From JAKQIM01 sp029557965 (GTDB taxonomy: Bacteria > Chloroflexota > Anaerolineae > Anaerolineales > UBA4823), in assembly GCA_035341015.1 (NCBI GenBank), contig DAOQUL010000014.1, forward strand, positions 6,761-70,760: a stretch of 64,000 nucleotides of DNA, in the 5' to 3' direction. Shown piece after piece: positions 24,897 to 32,357 of the stretch. Below the pieces are notes generated by a model. That model was given only the letters and a program-made list of their open reading frames with translations, was not told the DNA's origin and did not search any database. The translations under genes and the position numbers were made by a program. Each line of letters begins with the position of its first letter. Position 1 is the first letter of the stretch.

Positions 24897-25300
24897 GCCG
24901 CCTCTGCTTCAGGACGACTTGAGGCCCCTGAGCAGGGCGAGGAGGCCTTGGCACTGGCGCAGTTGGGGCATTCGCAGGCGGTGAGGGGTGTGGGCTGTAC
25001 CGCCACGGCTTGACCGAGGAGCTTGCCTGTTTGCACAAGTACCTCTAAGATGCGCTGGTCAGCCAGGCGGTAGTACACAAAGCGCCCATCACGGCGAGTT
25101 TCGAGCAGGTTCGCTTCGCGCAGTGCCATCAGGTGCTGCGAGATGAAAGCCTGGCGGTAGCCCAGGGCGGCCTCTAGATGGCAAACGCAGGCTTCGCTGG
25201 CGCCAATCGCCAGCAAGATTTCCAGGCGCGGCGCCACGCTGAGGGTTTGAAACAGATCGCTGATCGGGGCGGTGCTAGATTGAGATGTTATATTCGTCAT
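24893..25300 (-). CDS. ArsR family repressor (second copy) with Cys-rich tail
   Basis: A 135-residue winged-helix regulator: LFQTLSVAPRLEILLAIGASEACVCHLEAALG carries the CVC arsenic site of classical ArsR (ELCVCDL type), followed by FISQHLMALREANLLETRRDGRFVYY. The C-terminal tail TACECPNCASAKASSPC adds five Cys and may form a second metalloid site. The predicted -10 (25310-25315) lies about ten bases before the ATG, so the leader is almost absent. It heads the minus-strand operon running to acr3. Confidence 0.88.
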   Translation of the reverse strand: MTNITSQSSTAPISDLFQTLSVAPRLEILLAIGASEACVCHLEAALGYRQAFISQHLMALREANLLETRRDGRFVYYRLADQRILEVLVQTGKLLGQAVAVQPTPLTACECPNCASAKASSPCSGASSRPEAEAA

Positions 25301-25337
25301 GGCGAATATATTATACCAATATATTCGCCGTTGTGAA
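25290..25337 (-). promoter_or_regulatory. arsR2 promoter and nested operators
   Basis: Minus-strand -35 TTCACA (25332-25337), 16-bp spacer and -10 TATAAT (25310-25315). Dyad TATTCG-N6-CGAATA (25291-25308) covers the start codon. A second dyad, 10-bp arms at 25303-25312 and 25318-25327 with a 5-bp spacer, brackets the -10. The half-site differs from the TATCGT element of the first arsR. Confidence 0.7.
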
Positions 25338-25349
25338 TGTGATGTGGCG

Positions 25350-26804
25350 CTAGAATGGGCCGTAGTTGATGGCTACCGCCACCACCAAGAAAGCCACCGT
25401 GGCCAAGAAAACCCAAACCCACAGCTTCAGCAGCCATTTGAGCCACTTGGTGTAGGGGATTACGGTCAGGCTGAGCGTGATCAGCAGGGCGGCGTTGGTG
25501 GGGTATGCCAGGTTCGAGAAGCCATCGCCGAAGCAGTAGGCGCTGACGGCAATCTGCCGGTTCACGCCTACCAGGTCGGCCAGGGGCATCAGGATGGGGA
25601 TGACCAGCAGGGCCTTGGCTGAGCCGGAGGTGATGAAGAGCTCCAGCACCAGGGTCAGGCCGTAGATCAGCAGCGCGGCGGTCAGCGGGTTGGTGCCATC
25701 GAAGATGGTCGAAGCCCAATGTAAGATGGTGTCTAAGATACCGCCCGAGGCTACGATATGTTTGACGCTGGCGGCCATTAACAGCAGCACAATGGCTGGA
25801 GCAATGCCCAAAAAGCCATCCCAGGCTGCCCGCCAGGCGTTCTTCCCGGCGCCTGCCATCAGGGCAGAGCCGATCCCGCCGATGATGAACAGCAGGCCAG
25901 TCAGGGGTAGGGCCAGGTCGCTGAGCAAAGGCACAAATGGCGAGGCCACCAATACCGCCAGGATCAATACAAAGAACACTGCCAAGAAGATCCCGGCGCG
26001 GCGCAGGCGCGGGTCGTGCAGGCTTTCTTCATCCAGCGTAAAGGCACCGTGGCGCTGGCGTTCGGCCTGGTCTTCTGTGAAGACGGGCGAGGCCTGGGGG
26101 CGGCGTTCGACGTGCCGGGCGTGCCGGTACAGGAAGATTGCTAGGATAGCGTAGACGATGAAGAACCAGATCAGCCGCAACCCGCCACCCGAGAAGAGCG
26201 GCAGCCCGGCCAGCCGGTGCGCCACGCCAATGGTAAAAGGGTTGAAGATGGCCATTGAGAACCCCACGTTGGTAGCCAAGACCGACATGCCCAACCCGGT
26301 GAGTGAATCCCAGCCCAGCGAATAGGCCAATGCAATCACGATCGGTACCAGGGGGATGACCTCTTCAAAAATGCCAAAGAAGCCGCCCAGTGCCATGAAG
26401 CTAAAGGTGATGACCAAGAGCAGCAGGTATTTGCGCCCGCCCGCCGCCCGGATGATGGCCCCCACGGCCAGTTTGAGGATGCCGCTCTGATCCATCACCG
26501 AGAAGGCAATCCCCACCAGGACGATGAACAGGATGATGCCGATCACCGTTACATTGCCCTCGGCAAAGAGCACCTCAACCGGCGCCGTGAACCAACGCCA
26601 GACCGGGTAATTGGGCGGGTCAATATAGCCAAAAGAGGTCGCGTCGATCACCTCGCGCCCATCTTGCTCCACGCGGGCGTACTGCCCCGCTGGCACTACC
26701 TGCGTCAGCACACCGGCCACGATCATCAATGCAAAAATTACCAGCACGGCCTGGATAAATGCTTTGCGGCTGATCCGAATTCCCGAAGTTTGTGTCTTTG
26801 ACAT
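25350..26804 (-). CDS. YfcC family carboxylate/amino-acid carrier
   Basis: A 484-residue integral membrane protein of the YfcC/C4-dicarboxylate anaerobic carrier-like family: VLTQVVPAGQYARVEQDGREVID near the start, FSFMALGGFFGIFEEVIPLVPIVIALAYSLGWDSLTGLGM in the middle, and SGSAKALLVIPILMPLADLVGVNRQ near the end. About 12 membrane segments with a charged central loop (HARHVERRPQ). Members are thought to import dicarboxylates, arginine or peptides. It sits 11 bp after an M20 peptidase on the same strand, favouring a peptide or acyl-amino-acid substrate. GAGGAG precedes the start. Confidence 0.85.
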   Translation of the reverse strand: MSKTQTSGIRISRKAFIQAVLVIFALMIVAGVLTQVVPAGQYARVEQDGREVIDATSFGYIDPPNYPVWRWFTAPVEVLFAEGNVTVIGIILFIVLVGIAFSVMDQSGILKLAVGAIIRAAGGRKYLLLLVITFSFMALGGFFGIFEEVIPLVPIVIALAYSLGWDSLTGLGMSVLATNVGFSMAIFNPFTIGVAHRLAGLPLFSGGGLRLIWFFIVYAILAIFLYRHARHVERRPQASPVFTEDQAERQRHGAFTLDEESLHDPRLRRAGIFLAVFFVLILAVLVASPFVPLLSDLALPLTGLLFIIGGIGSALMAGAGKNAWRAAWDGFLGIAPAIVLLLMAASVKHIVASGGILDTILHWASTIFDGTNPLTAALLIYGLTLVLELFITSGSAKALLVIPILMPLADLVGVNRQIAVSAYCFGDGFSNLAYPTNAALLITLSLTVIPYTKWLKWLLKLWVWVFLATVAFLVVAVAINYGPF

Positions 26805-26815
26805 GATGCTCCTCG

Positions 26816-28132
26816 TTAAGGTTGGCTGAATGTTGTCAGCAGTCGATAAACGGCCTGCACCCCAAAATCCAGTGCATCCACCGGCAATCGCTCATCTGCG
26901 GCGTGGATCAGGCCTGCCATGCTCAAATCATCTGGCAGGCGCAGGGGGGTAAAACCGTAGGTCTGGATGCCCAGGCGCGAGAAATAACGGGCATCGGTTA
27001 CCCCGGCGCCCACGTAAGACACCGGGTGGGCTTGTGGGTCGAGATCACGCAGGGTTTGGCCCAGCCGGTCGAACAGGCCCATCTCTGGCGCAGCCGGGCC
27101 GGGGTCGTAACGTGCCACTTCCAGCTTCACCTCTGCCCCCAGCAGCGCTCCCAGCTCGGCGATGAGCTGTTCTGGCTGGCCCCCGGGCACCAGGCGACCA
27201 TCGATACCCAGTTGAACCTCTGAGGGGATGACGTTGAGCTTGTCGCTGGCTGCCAGCATAGTGGGGCTGGCGGTGTTGCGCAGCAGCGGGTTGAGCAGCG
27301 CACCGCGCGAACCCAACAGACTCAGCAGGGGGCCTGCCAGGGTGGGGTTAAGCAGCCCACGCAGCACCTGCCCGGTTAGCCCCGGCAGGGCTGCCGCCAT
27401 CTGGTCGATCATTAAGCGCACCGGCGGGCTGATGTGCACCGGCAAGGCTGATTGGTCCAGGCGCTGCAGGGCGCGGCCCAGCCGCGCCATGGCCTGGCCG
27501 TGCACTGGCATCGAGCCGTGTCCGCCCCGCCCGATGAAGGTAGCTTTCAGCGCGCAGATCTGCTTTTCAGAGATCTGGATTGGGTACAGGCGCTGCCCGG
27601 CCATGGCCATGTTAAAGCCGCCAAATTCGCTCAGGGCATATCGCAGACCCTGGAACTGTTCGGGGTGTTGGTTGACCAGGAATTGGGCTCCGAACTTCCC
27701 GTCCACCTCTTCATCCACCATGGCCGAGAAGATCACATCCCCCGGCAGGCTGATGCCTTGGGCTTTGGCCATGAGCAGCGGGTAGAGCAGCACGGTCAGC
27801 GGGCCCTTCATATCGAGAGCCCCGCGCCCCCAAATCCAGCCATCCACGATTTCGCCGCCAAAGGGCGGGTGCTGCCAGGTTTGCCCGGCTGTGGTCACTA
27901 CATCAATATGCCCATACAGCATCAAGGGGGGCGCGCTGCCAGTTCCTTTCAGCCGCGCCACAAGATTGGGCCTCTCAGGCGTGAGGGCCAACAACTGGCT
28001 TTCGATGCCAACCCCAGCCAGCAGATCACGAATGTACGTAATACACGCCTGCTCATTGCCCGGGGGATTGGTGGTATTGAATTGGATCAGACGCTGCAGA
28101 ACTTCGATTGGGGATGGAATGGGGATGGGCAT
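26816..28132 (-). CDS. M20 family metallopeptidase/deacylase (ArgE/DapE/CPG2-like)
   Basis: A 438-residue zinc hydrolase: LMLYGHIDVV (first metal His and Asp), WGRGALDMKGP (bridging Asp), SAMVDEEVDGKFGAQFL (catalytic Glu pair), then the dimerisation lid (GRGGHGSMPVHGQAMARLG), and the late metal-binding region YVGAGVTDARYFS. Length and motif order match the family. It likely removes acyl groups from amino acids or cleaves peptides imported by the YfcC carrier downstream. A TATAAT on the minus strand at 28170-28175 gives a plausible promoter about 40 bp upstream. Confidence 0.88.
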   Translation of the reverse strand: MPIPIPSPIEVLQRLIQFNTTNPPGNEQACITYIRDLLAGVGIESQLLALTPERPNLVARLKGTGSAPPLMLYGHIDVVTTAGQTWQHPPFGGEIVDGWIWGRGALDMKGPLTVLLYPLLMAKAQGISLPGDVIFSAMVDEEVDGKFGAQFLVNQHPEQFQGLRYALSEFGGFNMAMAGQRLYPIQISEKQICALKATFIGRGGHGSMPVHGQAMARLGRALQRLDQSALPVHISPPVRLMIDQMAAALPGLTGQVLRGLLNPTLAGPLLSLLGSRGALLNPLLRNTASPTMLAASDKLNVIPSEVQLGIDGRLVPGGQPEQLIAELGALLGAEVKLEVARYDPGPAAPEMGLFDRLGQTLRDLDPQAHPVSYVGAGVTDARYFSRLGIQTYGFTPLRLPDDLSMAGLIHAADERLPVDALDFGVQAVYRLLTTFSQP

Positions 28133-28432
28133 CAGAGTTCACACGTTGAGGATGGGGTGGGGTGCTCCCATTATACTGTTAATCGCTCAATACGTGGCGG
28201 CTGGAGGGGGCAGAGCAGGTGGGTGGCGGGGATACCGTCATTCATGCGCCTGTGCCAACGCCCCCCGCTGCTCTCGGTTTGATCCTTTGCAGCCCTTGCT
28301 ATAATCAAAACATTAGGTCGTTGTATCTTTGGAATTACGCGTTGACCTAGACAGCGCGATGGCCTGCAAGATATTCAACAGGTCGTCGGCCATCAGGGCA
28401 AGGGGCCCATTTATTTGGGGTACGAAAACCCA
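28133..28432. other. Intergenic stretch with a short C-terminal-like reading frame remnant
   Basis: About 300 bp without a full gene. It holds the divergent promoters. On the minus strand at 28313-28393 there is a small frame, MADDLLNILQAIALSR plus ten more residues, whose reading continues upstream without a stop through QINGPLAL into the MFS promoter. The composition is protein-like, as if the 3' end of a lost gene, but I cannot name a family. No structured RNA is evident. Confidence 0.25.
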
Positions 28433-28485
28433 TTGACACGGATAGGGAATCTGTCTATAATGTGTTAACTTACCGACCGGTAAGT
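28433..28485 (+). promoter_or_regulatory. Consensus sigma-70 promoter with TetR-type operator
   Basis: TTGACA (28433-28438), exactly 17 bp, TATAAT (28456-28461): both hexamers match consensus. Immediately downstream is ACTTACCG-AC-CGGTAAGT (28468-28485), a perfect 8-bp dyad typical of TetR/QacR-type repressors, placed over the transcription start region. The TetR gene two positions downstream is the expected repressor. Confidence 0.85.
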
Positions 28486-28506
28486 AAAAGGAGAATGGTT
28501 GTTACT

Positions 28507-29925
28507 ATGAACGATAAGACTCGCAACAAAATTTTATGGGTTCTATTCCTGGGTGTTCTTATGGGAGCGATGGATATTGCTATTGTGGCTCCTGCCTTGC
28601 CCTCTATCCAAAAATACTTTGGGGTCGGCGACCGCATCCTGGCCTGGACCTTTACGATATACGTGCTGTTCAATCTGATTGGTACGCCGTTGATGGCCAA
28701 GTTGTCTGATAAATTCGGGAGACGTTCAGTTTATATTCTGGATGTAGTGGTGTTTGCCTTGGGTTCCATCCTGGTCTCGTTATCTCCGCGGGATTCGTTT
28801 TTTATGCTGCTGGCTGGGCGTGCTTTGCAGGGTTTTGGCGCGGGGGGGATTTTCCCTGTGGCCAGTGCTGTCATCGGTGATACTTTTCCACCAGAAAAAC
28901 GCGGCCGTGCGTTGGGGTTGATTGGTGCGGTATTTGGCCTGGCTTTCCTTGTAGGCCCGCTGCTGGGAGGGGTTATCTTGTCTATTGCAACCTGGCAATG
29001 GCTATTTATCATCAACCTGCCTATTGCGCTGGTGGTGATTGTGATGGGATGGCGGTTGCTACCCACGAATGGTTCCTTTTCACGGGTGGGCTTTGATTGG
29101 GCTGGCTTGTTGGTATTAAGCGTGCTTTTGGCTTCTTTGACTTACAGCCTTAACCAAATCGATACGCAGAATTTCTTCAGAAGCCTCGTTTCTGTACCTG
29201 TGTTGCCGTTCCTGCTGCTTGGCTTGGGATTATTATTTGTCTTTCCTATCATTGAACGGAAGGCCAGTGATCCAATTGTCAATATGGATTTATTTCGCAG
29301 CCGTCAGATCAGGCTTTCAAGTCTTTTATCGGCTGGCGCGGGGCTTGGCGAATCCGGTTTGTCTTTCTTGCCGGCTCTCGCGGTGGCAGCCCTGCCAGGG
29401 ATTATCGATACACATACCTCAAGTTATTTGATACTGCCGGTGGTCCTGGCCATGTCAGTTGGGTCACCTATGGTAGGCAGGTTCATGGACCGGTTAGGTT
29501 CCAAGGTTATGGTGTTTTTAGGTACGCTTCTATTGGCGGTTGGGATGATGTTGTTGAGCACAGGCTCAGTTTCAGGGACGCTTTGGGGATTTATTTTATC
29601 GGGGGTTGTGATAGGTTTCGGTCTTTCTTCTCTGTTGGGTGCCCCGATGAGATACATCATGCTGAATGAAACAACTGCTGAAGATCGTACTTCTGCTCAA
29701 GGGCTGATTTCGCTTTTTACCAGCATCGGCCAACTAGGCAGCAGCGCGCTGATTGGTGCAGTTGCAGCATCGATGGGTGGTGGGGTCGCCGGTTATGGTG
29801 GAGCCTATCGTATGGTGGGTTTCGTGGCAGTGATCATGATCTTTCTGACCCTGGGCTTGAAAAACAGGCAGCAGGAATTATCTACTGTGCAAAATAATCA
29901 AATGAATATGCCAACAGAACCATAA
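28507..29925 (+). CDS. MFS drug efflux transporter, DHA2 (14-TMS) family
   Basis: A 472-residue transporter: LMGAMDIAIVAPALPSIQ, then KLSDKFGRRSVYI (motif A), GRALQGFGAGGIFPVASAVIGD (motif C-like region) and RGRALGLIGAVFGLAFLVGPLLGG, the DHA2 QacA/EmrB pattern. Start choice: the ATG at 28507 is 13 bp from AAGGAG; the ATG at 28495 lies too close. Base and codon use is clearly AT-richer than the neighbours, shared with the next two genes, suggesting transfer as a unit. It probably exports a hydrophobic toxic compound under TetR control. Confidence 0.88.
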   Translation: MNDKTRNKILWVLFLGVLMGAMDIAIVAPALPSIQKYFGVGDRILAWTFTIYVLFNLIGTPLMAKLSDKFGRRSVYILDVVVFALGSILVSLSPRDSFFMLLAGRALQGFGAGGIFPVASAVIGDTFPPEKRGRALGLIGAVFGLAFLVGPLLGGVILSIATWQWLFIINLPIALVVIVMGWRLLPTNGSFSRVGFDWAGLLVLSVLLASLTYSLNQIDTQNFFRSLVSVPVLPFLLLGLGLLFVFPIIERKASDPIVNMDLFRSRQIRLSSLLSAGAGLGESGLSFLPALAVAALPGIIDTHTSSYLILPVVLAMSVGSPMVGRFMDRLGSKVMVFLGTLLLAVGMMLLSTGSVSGTLWGFILSGVVIGFGLSSLLGAPMRYIMLNETTAEDRTSAQGLISLFTSIGQLGSSALIGAVAASMGGGVAGYGGAYRMVGFVAVIMIFLTLGLKNRQQELSTVQNNQMNMPTEP

Positions 29926-29936
29926 AGGCAGCCCGA

Positions 29937-30521
29937 ATGGTTGTTGAGGAATCTGGCATGCGCAATACGATAATTGAAAAGGCGAAATGCCTGTTCATCG
30001 AACACGGCTATCACGGTCTATCGATGCGAGAGATTGCTGATGCTGTGGGCGTCTCAAAACCTGCCCTGTACTATCACTTCAAAGACAAGGAAGAGCTTTT
30101 TTGCGCAGTGTTAATCCACGGTCTTGAGGAGATTGGCATGATGATCGATTTGATCAACAGCCAACCAATCACCAATTATGAAAAATTATGCAGGTTTATG
30201 AAATGCGTCCTGAATCAACCCGCGGAACAGCGGGCGGTCATCAATCTAGGAACACAGGAAATCAGGCAGTTGAGTCTTGTCTCAAGGCAGGAATTTGCCA
30301 AGATTTACCGCCATCAATTCATCGAAAAGCTGCGCACAATGATCCAAACCGGCATTGAAGATGGCGAATTCCGCGCAATTGATACAGATATTGCCACATG
30401 GGGATTGTTGGGACTAATGTATCCCTACTTGTTCCACAACCATTTTAGCTCGTCTGCACTTTCAGTTGACAAGATCGATCTCATCATTAGCATGTACATG
30501 AAAGGCATCCAGAAGGGCTAA
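29937..30521 (+). CDS. TetR/AcrR family repressor
   Basis: A 194-residue regulator. N-terminal helix-turn-helix at residues about 8-55: IIEKAKCLFIEHGYHGLSMREIADAVGVSKPALYYHFKDKEELF, the full TetR signature. The C-terminal ligand-binding helices are diverse. An ATG at 29958, with GAGGA 8 bp upstream, is an equally good start. It lies 11 bp after the MFS gene and presumably binds the ACTTACCG dyad at 28468, giving inducible efflux. Confidence 0.92.
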   Translation: MVVEESGMRNTIIEKAKCLFIEHGYHGLSMREIADAVGVSKPALYYHFKDKEELFCAVLIHGLEEIGMMIDLINSQPITNYEKLCRFMKCVLNQPAEQRAVINLGTQEIRQLSLVSRQEFAKIYRHQFIEKLRTMIQTGIEDGEFRAIDTDIATWGLLGLMYPYLFHNHFSSSALSVDKIDLIISMYMKGIQKG

Positions 30522-30626
30522 AAAGTGATCGTAACTGGGCAAGGCTGCCTTGTGTAAGCGAGATGGCAGTTAAACCCTGACTTTTTGAAACTAAAAATAG
30601 TGATATTGGTAGAAATGGAAAGGTCT

Positions 30627-31472
30627 ATGAAATTATTGGAAGGAAAGACAGCCGTCATTACCGGTTCAAGCAGAGGATTGGGGTTCGCGATTGCCAAAGC
30701 CTTTGTGGGGCAGGGAGCCAATGTTATTCTGGCAGCCCGCACAGAAGAAACCCTCAATTCAGCCGTGGCCGAATTGAGAGATCAGGGATATAAGGCGAAA
30801 GGTTTTGTCTGTGATACCGCAAAACTTGAGGATGTGGAGAGGTTGGTACAGGGTGCTGTTGTAACCTTTGGCCGTCTGGATATTTGGGTTAACAATGCAG
30901 GTATCGGTGCCCCATATGGATTAACAATGTCCATCTCGCCGGAACGGATTAGAAAATTGGTAGACACCAATATCCTGGGTGTTTATTATGGTTCTCATGT
31001 GGCCATGCGGCAGTTTTTAGCTCAAGGCTCTGGAAAGTTGATCAACCTGCTTGGCCGTGGAGATTCTACGCCGGTGCCCTATCAGAACCCGTATGCATCC
31101 AGCAAGGCCTGGGTTAAGAGTTTCACTCAGGCTCTTGCCAAAGAATACGCCGGCTCAGGTGTGCAAGTGATGGCTATCAATCCGGGACTGGTGATAACAG
31201 AAATGCTAACCCAAGTGGATGCCATTGACGGGTTTCAAGAAAAGGTGCTGCCCTTGAATACTGTCATACGCTTGTGGGGCAATATGCCTGAAGTCCCTGC
31301 CCAAAAAGTGGTTTGGATGTCTTCGTCGGCCACGGATCGCAAAAATGGGTTGATGGTTAATTTCTTGTCCTTCGATCGTTTGATGGCCGGTGTTGGAAAG
31401 GAACTCTGGCGGTATATCACCCGCGTCCCCAGTTCAAAACCATCCATTCAGGTTAGAGTAACCGATGGCTGA
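30627..31472 (+). CDS. Short-chain dehydrogenase/reductase
   Basis: A 281-residue SDR: cofactor motif TGSSRGLGFAIA, NNAGIGAP, and the catalytic YASSK in PYQNPYASSKAWVKSF, with a Ser/Thr-rich stretch where the active Ser is expected. The C-terminal 30 residues extend beyond the classical 250-residue family. The start at 30627 is preferred (KLLEGKTAVITG is the family beginning); an ATG at 30615 is possible. It is AT-rich like the MFS and TetR genes, with 105 bp of leader, so it may be a separate unit. The substrate is unknown. Confidence 0.87.
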   Translation: MKLLEGKTAVITGSSRGLGFAIAKAFVGQGANVILAARTEETLNSAVAELRDQGYKAKGFVCDTAKLEDVERLVQGAVVTFGRLDIWVNNAGIGAPYGLTMSISPERIRKLVDTNILGVYYGSHVAMRQFLAQGSGKLINLLGRGDSTPVPYQNPYASSKAWVKSFTQALAKEYAGSGVQVMAINPGLVITEMLTQVDAIDGFQEKVLPLNTVIRLWGNMPEVPAQKVVWMSSSATDRKNGLMVNFLSFDRLMAGVGKELWRYITRVPSSKPSIQVRVTDG

Positions 31473-31536
31473 GTATTAAGAACCTGGCTGAAAATTCGAT
31501 GTATAGAATTTCACGATGTTCGGGCTATTTAAACCC

Positions 31537-31563
31537 AAAAAGCACCCTTTCGGATGCTTTTTC
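31537..31563 (-). terminator. Terminator of the tRNA-fMet gene
   Basis: On the minus strand, directly after the tRNA 3' end: AAAAAGCATCC-GAAA-GGGTGCTTTTT, with one G-U pair and a tetraloop. Confidence 0.75.
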
Positions 31564-31566
31564 AGG

Positions 31567-31638
31567 TAGCGGGGCTTGGATTCGAACCAAGGACCTTCGG
31601 GTTATGAGCCCGACGAGCTGCCACTGCTCCACCCCGCA
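31567..31638 (-). tRNA. Initiator tRNA-fMet (CAU)
   Basis: Cloverleaf on the minus strand: acceptor GCGGGG/CCCCGC with an unpaired U1-U72 end, D arm GAGC/GCTC, anticodon arm GGG-CTCATAA-CCC with the three consecutive G-C pairs typical of initiators, and T arm CTTGG-TTCGAAT-CCAAG. CCA is not fully encoded (ACC then T). The mismatch at 1-72 and the GGG/CCC anticodon stem point to initiator rather than elongator Met. Confidence 0.88.
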
Positions 31639-31695
31639 GTATTTGATTGCCCGGTTATCGAGCGGGCGGTATTATAGCACGCTGTGCGCCTGGCG

Positions 31696-32091
31696 TCAAG
31701 GCGTTTTGGAATCTACGAACAAAGACAGCCACACCTGCCAGCTCTCGATCACCTCGGGGGTGATGACGGGCGTGGGGGTGGGCTGGGGCAGGCTGCCCTC
31801 TGGCTGGATCGGCACCACCAGCACCTCGCCCGGCTTGGTCATGCGCCGTGTCTCGTAGGCCCACTTGTAAACAGCCGCCTCAGAGGTGGCATAGGCCACC
31901 TGGGTCTCAAGGTGCACCTGTGTTTGCACCAGGCTGGTCACCTCTGCACTGACCTGCTCGCGTTCAGCAGTCAGGCGGCGCAGCTCAGCCATGCGGTTGT
32001 TGAAATCGACGATCAACAGCACCAGTGCCACACAGCCAATTCCGATCAATATCCAGCGCCAGGCTTTCTTCTGCTTTTCCATATACTTCAT
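31696..32091 (-). CDS. DivIC/FtsB-like septum formation initiator protein
   Basis: A 131-residue bitopic protein: basic start MKYMEKQKKAWRW, one transmembrane helix (ILIGIGCVALVLLIV), a heptad-like coiled coil (MAELRRLTAEREQVSAEVTSL, TQVHLETQVAYA), then the family end YKWAYETRRMTKPGEVLVV, followed by a Pro/Thr linker and a short Trp-containing tail. Members bridge FtsL and FtsQ in the divisome. Start at 32091 rather than far upstream because the upstream frame overlaps the tRNA-side region and has no signal. It lies between two tRNA genes on the same strand. Confidence 0.75.
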   Translation of the reverse strand: MKYMEKQKKAWRWILIGIGCVALVLLIVDFNNRMAELRRLTAEREQVSAEVTSLVQTQVHLETQVAYATSEAAVYKWAYETRRMTKPGEVLVVPIQPEGSLPQPTPTPVITPEVIESWQVWLSLFVDSKTP

Positions 32092-32176
32092 CTTACCGCG
32101 GCCTGCTTTTTTATGCAAGCTATTAAAAACAAACGATGCCGGCTGTCGAACACTGCCTGGCATCGCTGTTTGAGAG

Positions 32177-32261
32177 TGCCGAAGGAGGGACTTGAACCCA
32201 CACGAGCGTTATGCCCACTACGCCCTGAACGTAGCGCGTCTGCCAATTCCGCCACTTCGGC
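32177..32261 (-). tRNA. tRNA-Leu (CAG)
   Basis: An 85-nt class II tRNA on the minus strand: acceptor GCCGAAG/CTTCGGC, discriminator A, D arm GGCGGAATTGGCAGACGC, anticodon arm CTACG-TTCAGGG-CGTAG (anticodon CAG), a long variable arm as in Leu tRNAs, and a T arm with GGGTTCAAGTCCC that has one U-U mismatch. CCA is not encoded. Confidence 0.88.
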
Positions 32262-32357
32262 TTGCACAAATGTCAAGTGCGCACAGAATTTTACCCTGAA
32301 TCTGCATTTTGTCAACCTTTTGAGGCGTGCTATAATGATAAAAAGGGAATGCTAGAA

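Noticed and set aside
31567..32261. Integrative element attachment site with integrase
   Set aside because: Two tRNA genes are present but no integrase, excisionase or clear duplicated tRNA end was found in the window.
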